Assembly: GCA_002774575.1 (NCBI GenBank)
Contig: PEXW01000066.1
Coordinates: 1-15,924 of the forward strand
Direction: 5' to 3'
Length of the DNA: 15,924 nucleotides
Source of the DNA: Candidatus Kerfeldbacteria bacterium CG08_land_8_20_14_0_20_43_14
GTDB lineage: Bacteria; Patescibacteriota; Patescibacteriia; PEXW01
Below, one piece after another: positions 11,352-15,924 of the stretch (the first letter of the stretch is position 1; each line of letters begins with the position of its first letter). The notes beneath the pieces are model-generated. The model saw only the letters and a list, made by a program, of their open reading frames with translations, was not told the origin of the DNA and searched no databases. The position numbers and the translations under genes were made by a program.

Positions 11352-14300
11352 ATGGCGAATCAAAAGGAGACCCAAAAACCCAAAAAGGTAGCGCTTGTCA
11401 CCAAAACCAAGACTTATTCCGCGGTCAGGCTTTCACAGGTGATTATGACAACCGCGGCCATGCTGGCTACCAGCGTGATTGGCGCAAGTTTGATAATTTT
11501 TGCGTTGCCCTCGAATGTGAAAAAAACGGTGCCGGCTCCAGCCGCTCCGGTATCAATTAATGAAAGTCAAGCTGGAGAAGTTTTAGTCAAATTTAAAAGC
11601 AATTTAAGCCCGGTAGAGCGGCTTTCAGCCGTGACCACCGCTCTGAAGAAGTCGATTAAGTGCGTGACTACTCGTACAGTAACCGAAACCAAGCTGTTAC
11701 AGAAGACCAAAAAAACCGCTAGTTATTTTTCTTCCTGCACAGTCAAGGTTAAAAGCCTTAAGCCCGTGGCCACCATCATAGCTGATGCTAATGCGAATTA
11801 CCCGGATCGGTTAAAGCGCGCTGATACAAAGTTGGTTGATCAGGCAAAGGAAGATTTTAAAAATTGGTATATTTTGCGGGTTACAGGCAGTCCAGATCCT
11901 GACTCTTTGGTTAAGGCCCTGGTTGGCACAAAAAATATTGCCAAAGTTGAAAAGAATTCAAAATTGAGCGTTGCGGCTGTACCGTCTAACGCAACTGCGG
12001 CCGCGGCTTATCGTTCGATTAAGGCTGAAGCTGCCCAAAACAATGCTTACAGTTTGACTGGCGATGCGAATGTGGATGGGGTGGCTAATTGGACCGACTT
12101 TACTTATTTGGAAAATAATTTGCTTAAACAAGGTCCTGCGCCTGCTAAGCCTTATTTGGTTGACTTGGATAATAACGGTACCGTCAATATGGCTGATTTA
12201 ATTTTGTTGGCCAAAATCCTGCCAACGAACCAGGTCGCGCCAAAAGATTTGAATGGTGACGGTAAATTGAATTTTGATGATGCTAGTTATTTATTTAATT
12301 ACCTCTATAAAAACGGTCTTGCGCCCGTTCCCATGGCAATAGCGGATTTGAATAGTAATGCCTTAATTGATTTTGGAGATTTGGTCGGTTATGTTTCCTA
12401 TGTTCAAAGCCATAATGCGCAATCGGTCTGTTTAAAGGGTGATGTGAATAGCGACGGAGCTGTAAACATGCAGGATATATATTATCTTAATGATTATTTA
12501 TACAGAAAAGGTCCGGCACCTTCAGTCGTGGGCTGCGCCGACATGAGCGGCGATGGCAGCGTTGATATCGGCGATGCTTTAATATTGATTTACCAGCAGG
12601 CCAAAACGCCTTTGGTAAAATCTTTAGATTTTTCAATTGCTACTGTTAATATCCGTACAGACCCGGCTTTTGTGGTTCCGCAAGAACTGCCCGTGCCAGC
12701 TTTTCTAGTTGGCGATACAAATGGGGACAATAAGATTGATTATGCTGACGCAGCTTATTTGTCAAACTATATTTTTAAAGGCGGGCCTGCACCAGCGCCA
12801 TTAGCTAGAGGAGATATGAATAATGACGGCAAGGTGGATGTGCTGGATGTCTGGGCTTTATTTGAACTAGTTAGTCATTCCAGCGGCATTGTAAACATGG
12901 GCCTAAGTGCTGATTTGAACGGCGACGGAGTGGTTGATGGTCAAGATGTTAATAGTATTATCAGTTACGCCATTGCTAATGGCCCAACCTTGGATGCAAA
13001 CAAGGCTGATGTGAATAAAGACGGCAAGGTTGATATGGGCGATGCCGTTTCACTAAGTTACTATTTAACTATTCAAGCCACTGTGCAGACTTCTGTGGGT
13101 TCTTTAACAACAACGGCTGGTCTGGATTTCATTTTAGGGGATGTGAATGGTGACGGCTCGATAAACGCGGCTGATGTTGATTTCCTGATTAGCTATCTTT
13201 ATAAGCACGGTCCGGTACCCAGCCCTGTCGAAAGAGGTGATATTAATTTGGATGGCAAGATTAACGCGCTGGATGTGACCGAGCTGATTCATGCGTATCA
13301 TGCCCTTAGTGGTAATACCCTGACTATTATGGGAGACATTGATAATAATAAGGTTGTCGACGGAAAAGATGTTGACGCTTTGCTTGCTTTAATTCAAACC
13401 GGTGGCAGCAGCATAAACGGTGATGTTAATCGTGACGGCCGAAGCGGTGACTTGGTTGATCTTTACGCCTTGATTAATATTTTGAAATTGGATGCTCCTA
13501 AGTTACCTTTGTATGATTTTAATGGCGATGGCCAGCTTAACTTAAGCGATGTGGATTATCTGGTTGCTTACATTTATAAAGGCGGACCAGCGCCAAGAGA
13601 TCTGACAGCCGCGGATCTTAATAGCGATGGCAAAATTAACGCGCTGGATGTCACTGCATTAATTAATGGTTTAAAAGCGATAAATTCCCTGCAGTATAAC
13701 ATTGGCGATGTCAACCGAGATGGTTTAACCACTTGGGCGGATGTGGATTATCTGATTGCCTACCTTTATAAAGGCGGAGCAGCGCCTGATCCATTGGGCC
13801 GGGGAGATTTGTCCGGTGACGGCTTGGTTAACGCAATTGATGTAACCTTCCTAATCAATCGTTTAAGCCCGCAAGTGACGCCAAGCGCGTCGTCGCAGTC
13901 GATTGCCATTGGACTTTTAGATACCGGCTTTAATAATCAACCAAATCAGGTTGGGGCAACGGCGTTAGTTGTTAAAAATGACATCCCAAACAATCGAATA
14001 GACGATGATAAGAATGGTTATATTGATGATACTTATGGCTGGAATGCCCTGACCGAAGGTTCAACCAAAGACTATAATGGCCATGGAACAGCGGTTGGCA
14101 GAGTAATTTCTGCCATCGCTACAAAAGCAAGGATTCTACCCGTAACTGTTTTGAACCAACAGGGGGTCGGTACTTGCTCTACAATAGCCCAGGGCATTAA
14201 TTACGCGGTCAGACAAGGCGCGGATGTAATTAATATCAGTGCTAGCGGAAAAGGTATCTGCACTCTTATGATTGATGCTGTGGGTTATGCTCAAGCCAAT

Positions 14301-14630
14301 GGTGCGGTTGTGGTTACCGCCGCCGGCAACGATGCCACTGCTGTCAGAAATATCCAATCCAGGACTGATGCTTTGGTTGTGGGCGCGACTAATAATGGCA
14401 AGCGCATAACTTATTCCAATAACGGTCAGATTTACGCGCCAGAGTATGATATAACCAGCGCCAAGCGCGGTACTTCATTTAGTGCGGCTTATGTCAGCGG
14501 TGGCATTGCTTTAATGCTCACTAAAGATCCTAATCAGACCGTGGATCAGATTCAGAATAAAGTCGTGAATACCGCTAGACGGTTTAACACAGGAATCAAA
14601 CTGATTAATCTCCAAGAAGCCACTAAATAG
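11352..14630 (+). CDS. Exported subtilisin-like (S8) protease with nine dockerin-like modules
   Basis: A 1092-residue protein. Residues 1-27 are basic, and 28-52 form a membrane/signal segment. Residues 75-210 resemble a subtilase prodomain (GEVLVKFKSNLSP ... IAKVEKNSKLSV). Nine dockerin-like modules follow, starting near residues 237, 298, 363, 454, 520, 596, 661, 721 and 785; each has paired EF-hand-like loops (D-x-N-x-D-G-x-V/I-N/D-x-x-D) joined by a YLYKGGPAP-type linker. The C-terminal S8 domain (850-1092) has Asp857 (LLDTG), the IDDDKNGYIDD-x-YGW insert, His911 (NGHGTAVG), oxyanion Asn993 (AAGND) and Ser1042 (GTSFSAA). All catalytic residues are present. Its six Cys fall in three pairs (104/129, 360/395, 942/970). 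Likely a surface or secreted Ca-dependent protease; no cohesin or sorting motif is seen, and the substrate is unknown. Confidence 0.9.
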   Translation: MANQKETQKPKKVALVTKTKTYSAVRLSQVIMTTAAMLATSVIGASLIIFALPSNVKKTVPAPAAPVSINESQAGEVLVKFKSNLSPVERLSAVTTALKKSIKCVTTRTVTETKLLQKTKKTASYFSSCTVKVKSLKPVATIIADANANYPDRLKRADTKLVDQAKEDFKNWYILRVTGSPDPDSLVKALVGTKNIAKVEKNSKLSVAAVPSNATAAAAYRSIKAEAAQNNAYSLTGDANVDGVANWTDFTYLENNLLKQGPAPAKPYLVDLDNNGTVNMADLILLAKILPTNQVAPKDLNGDGKLNFDDASYLFNYLYKNGLAPVPMAIADLNSNALIDFGDLVGYVSYVQSHNAQSVCLKGDVNSDGAVNMQDIYYLNDYLYRKGPAPSVVGCADMSGDGSVDIGDALILIYQQAKTPLVKSLDFSIATVNIRTDPAFVVPQELPVPAFLVGDTNGDNKIDYADAAYLSNYIFKGGPAPAPLARGDMNNDGKVDVLDVWALFELVSHSSGIVNMGLSADLNGDGVVDGQDVNSIISYAIANGPTLDANKADVNKDGKVDMGDAVSLSYYLTIQATVQTSVGSLTTTAGLDFILGDVNGDGSINAADVDFLISYLYKHGPVPSPVERGDINLDGKINALDVTELIHAYHALSGNTLTIMGDIDNNKVVDGKDVDALLALIQTGGSSINGDVNRDGRSGDLVDLYALINILKLDAPKLPLYDFNGDGQLNLSDVDYLVAYIYKGGPAPRDLTAADLNSDGKINALDVTALINGLKAINSLQYNIGDVNRDGLTTWADVDYLIAYLYKGGAAPDPLGRGDLSGDGLVNAIDVTFLINRLSPQVTPSASSQSIAIGLLDTGFNNQPNQVGATALVVKNDIPNNRIDDDKNGYIDDTYGWNALTEGSTKDYNGHGTAVGRVISAIATKARILPVTVLNQQGVGTCSTIAQGINYAVRQGADVINISASGKGICTLMIDAVGYAQANGAVVVTAAGNDATAVRNIQSRTDALVVGATNNGKRITYSNNGQIYAPEYDITSAKRGTSFSAAYVSGGIALMLTKDPNQTVDQIQNKVVNTARRFNTGIKLINLQEATK

Positions 14631-14635
14631 TTAAA

Positions 14636-14776
14636 ATGGACCAAAGACCAACTGACATTAAAATCGCCAAAGTTTCAACCAGCACAAAAATTGGAGTTGT
14701 GTTGGCCGCGGTTGCTGTGATTACTTTGGGAATCGTCTTTGGCTACGCCATGTATATCGGAGGTTTTTCAAAATAA
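14636..14776 (+). CDS. 46-residue single-pass membrane protein
   Basis: A short gene five bp after the protease stop. It encodes a 46-residue protein with a polar N-terminus (MDQRPTDIKIAKVSTSTK), one clear hydrophobic helix at about 19-41 (IGVVLAAVAVITLGIVFGYA), and a short tail, YIGGFSK. The N-terminal half carries the positive charges, so by the positive-inside rule the N-terminus should be cytoplasmic. No SD is visible; expression by coupling to the protease gene is likely, and the pair shares a 3' hairpin. It might assist export, anchoring or control of the protease, but that rests only on position. I know no family for it. Confidence 0.6.
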   Translation: MDQRPTDIKIAKVSTSTKIGVVLAAVAVITLGIVFGYAMYIGGFSK

Positions 14777-14794
14777 TGATTAAGTGAAAAGAAG

Positions 14795-14823
14795 AAGCGC
14801 CCCTGCCTACGGCAGGGGCGCTT
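14795..14823 (+). terminator. Strong hairpin ending the protease operon
   Basis: Perfect 13-bp stem AAGCGCCCCTGCC (14795-14807) / GGCAGGGGCGCTT (14811-14823) with a TAC loop. The following TGCTTTCG has only a weak T-run, so it may end transcription or protect the mRNA 3' end. The CCTGCC core resembles that in the 7681-7807 palindrome. Confidence 0.75.
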
Positions 14824-14868
14824 TGCTTTCGTCACTTTTAACAATTTTTAGTTTTTTAGCTAAAGCCA

Positions 14869-14897
14869 TTGCTTAATTCATTATTCGATATTATAAT
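14869..14897 (+). promoter_or_regulatory. Predicted promoter of the C39-like peptidase gene
   Basis: TTGCTT (14869-14874), 17-bp spacer, and a perfect TATAAT (14892-14897). It predicts a leader of about 30 nt. It is the best consensus promoter in the window. Confidence 0.75.
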
Positions 14898-14935
14898 GAC
14901 CACAGAGAAAATTTTGTTTTAAAACCCAATAAGGT

Positions 14936-15463
14936 ATGCAACTCCGAGTTCCTTTTTATTGGCAAATTAATAATTACGCCTGCGGTCCGGCGGTTTTGCA
15001 AATGCTTTTGAAATTTTACGGGATTTCCCGAAGCCAAAAAAATTTAATGAAGCTTGCAAAAACCAATAAGCGGGTTGGTACTACCAGGAGGAATTTAGTT
15101 TTGGCTTTTAAAAAATTTGATCTAAACACCACGGTAGTTTTCCCTTCGGAATTAAAAACCATCCAGGAATATTTAAAAAAGAAAATGCCAGTAATCGTAA
15201 GCTATCTGGAATTGGATAGTGACCAGGAGCACTTTTCCGTGGTAATTGGTATGACCAAAAAAGACCTGGTTTTTCAGGATCCCTGGCTAGGCGAAAAATA
15301 TCAAATAGACAGGAAAAATTTTTTGTTGCGCTGGCATAACTCAAGTCGCTCAAAAAAGTACCGAGGTTGGTTGCTGGTAGTTTCTCAAACACAAAAACCC
15401 GGAATACTGAAAAGAATACCGCTGGTAATCAGGGATTTAGTAAGGTTGAAGCGGAAGAATTAG
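14936..15463 (+). CDS. C39-like cysteine peptidase
   Basis: A 175-residue papain-like peptidase domain. The catalytic Cys16 is in NNYACGPAVLQMLLKFYG, with the oxyanion Gln10 upstream (PFYWQ). His99 lies in EHFSVVIGM and Asp115 in FQDPWLGE, giving the full Gln-Cys-His-Asp set of the C39 family. C39 domains cut double-glycine leader peptides when fused to ABC transporters, but this one stands alone with no transporter, no bacteriocin-like gene and no signal peptide. Residues 150-175 form a basic tail. It probably acts in the cytoplasm or at the inner membrane face. The start follows AAGGT directly, with no normally spaced SD. Its end is five bp from convergent thrS. Substrate unknown. Confidence 0.85.
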   Translation: MQLRVPFYWQINNYACGPAVLQMLLKFYGISRSQKNLMKLAKTNKRVGTTRRNLVLAFKKFDLNTTVVFPSELKTIQEYLKKKMPVIVSYLELDSDQEHFSVVIGMTKKDLVFQDPWLGEKYQIDRKNFLLRWHNSSRSKKYRGWLLVVSQTQKPGILKRIPLVIRDLVRLKRKN

Positions 15464-15468
15464 AAAGT

Positions 15469-15924
15469 TTATTTTTTGGATTTAATAACTTTGATCAAGT
15501 CAGCAAGGAATTTTTTCGTGGCAACAATTTTTAAAGTTTTTTTGCCCCTTTCTCTGACGGCCAGTTTATTGCTTTTCTTTTCTTTATCGCCAATAACCAA
15601 AATATAGGGGACTTTGTGCTTTTCAGCATTGCGAATTTTATAGCCTACGGTTTCGTTGTCACCATAAACTTCCACTCGGATATTTTCCTGGGCGAATTCT
15701 TTGCCCAGCTTGTTTGCAAAAACTTTATGAGCTTTACCAACTGGAATAATGGCTGCTTGGATTGGGGAGAGCCAGGTTGGCAAAGCGCCGGCATAGTGTT
15801 CGATTAAAAATGCGATTGTCCTTTCCAAACAACCTATCGAGGACCGGTGCAAAACAATGGGTTGGCGCTCCCGGCCCCTATTATCAATGTATTTCAGGGC
15901 AAATCGTTCAGGCAAAACAAAATC
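15469..15924 (-). CDS. thrS: Threonine-tRNA ligase, C-terminal part (5' end outside window)
   Basis: About 152 C-terminal residues of ThrRS, which charges tRNA(Thr). The frame is open to the right edge and reads DFVLPERFALKYID at the boundary, so the ORF start near 15915 is not the gene start. The end of the class II catalytic core is seen as PIVLHRSSIGCLERTIAFLI followed by EHYAGALPTWLSP, including the motif 3 Gly-x-x-x-Arg (GCLER). The rest is the anticodon-binding domain (QAAIIPVGKAHKVFANKLG ... GYKIRNAEKHKVPYILVIGDKE). The tail is Lys-rich. Identity is secure; the N-terminal editing domain cannot be assessed here. Confidence 0.97.
   Translation of the reverse strand, partial: DFVLPERFALKYIDNRGRERQPIVLHRSSIGCLERTIAFLIEHYAGALPTWLSPIQAAIIPVGKAHKVFANKLGKEFAQENIRVEVYGDNETVGYKIRNAEKHKVPYILVIGDKEKKSNKLAVRERGKKTLKIVATKKFLADLIKVIKSKK

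Noticed and set aside
11352..14630. Dockerin modules as evidence for a cellulosome
   Set aside because: No cohesin, glycoside hydrolase or carbohydrate-binding module is in the window; many dockerin-like repeats serve as Ca-binding spacers.

Overview
The window looks like chromosomal DNA from a small-genome bacterium, most likely of the Candidate Phyla Radiation (Patescibacteria, Parcubacteria-like). This is inferred from dense packing, tiny overlaps, scarce Shine-Dalgarno (SD) sequences, GC-rich palindromic intergenic elements, a fused ThyX-type thymidylate synthase and single housekeeping genes outside their usual operons. No rRNA or tRNA gene is present, so the taxonomy stays tentative.

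Left part (1-6840): the 3' end of rplA and an unrecognised acidic protein with an internal membrane segment come first. Then comes a tightly overlapping trio: dCMP deaminase, a P-loop (deoxy)nucleotide kinase of unassigned substrate, and dUTPase. A three-hairpin palindromic element separates it from pyrF-pyrE, an orphan small Cys-containing protein, and a double-domain ThyX. Centre (6865-11117): a HAD phosphatase (minus), a 348-bp gap with a large nested palindrome, tmk, gatB, and a convergent miaA. Right part (11118-15924): a 1092-residue exported subtilisin-like protease with nine dockerin-like Ca-binding modules, a 46-residue single-pass membrane protein just after it, a C39-like cysteine peptidase, and the 3' end of thrS (minus).

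The genes form a nearly complete pyrimidine/dTMP route. PyrE and PyrF make UMP from orotate; dCMP deaminase and dUTPase both supply dUMP; ThyX methylates dUMP to dTMP; Tmk phosphorylates dTMP. The unassigned kinase sits inside this set, so it probably also handles a nucleotide. The remaining housekeeping genes serve translation (L1, GatB, MiaA, ThrRS).

Two styles of expression signal can be read by eye. pyrF, the 88-aa gene and the HAD gene share the box pair TTGACT / TAAGGT at 17-18 bp and have clear SD sequences. tmk and thyX have candidate -10 boxes only 6-7 nt before the start codon and no SD, suggesting leaderless mRNAs. The most unusual items are the prodomain / 9x dockerin / subtilisin architecture, the two degenerate ThyX signature motifs in one chain, and a 17-bp near-duplication of the gatB start around a palindromic insert that leaves a 29-codon ORF coupled at both ends by ATGA overlaps.
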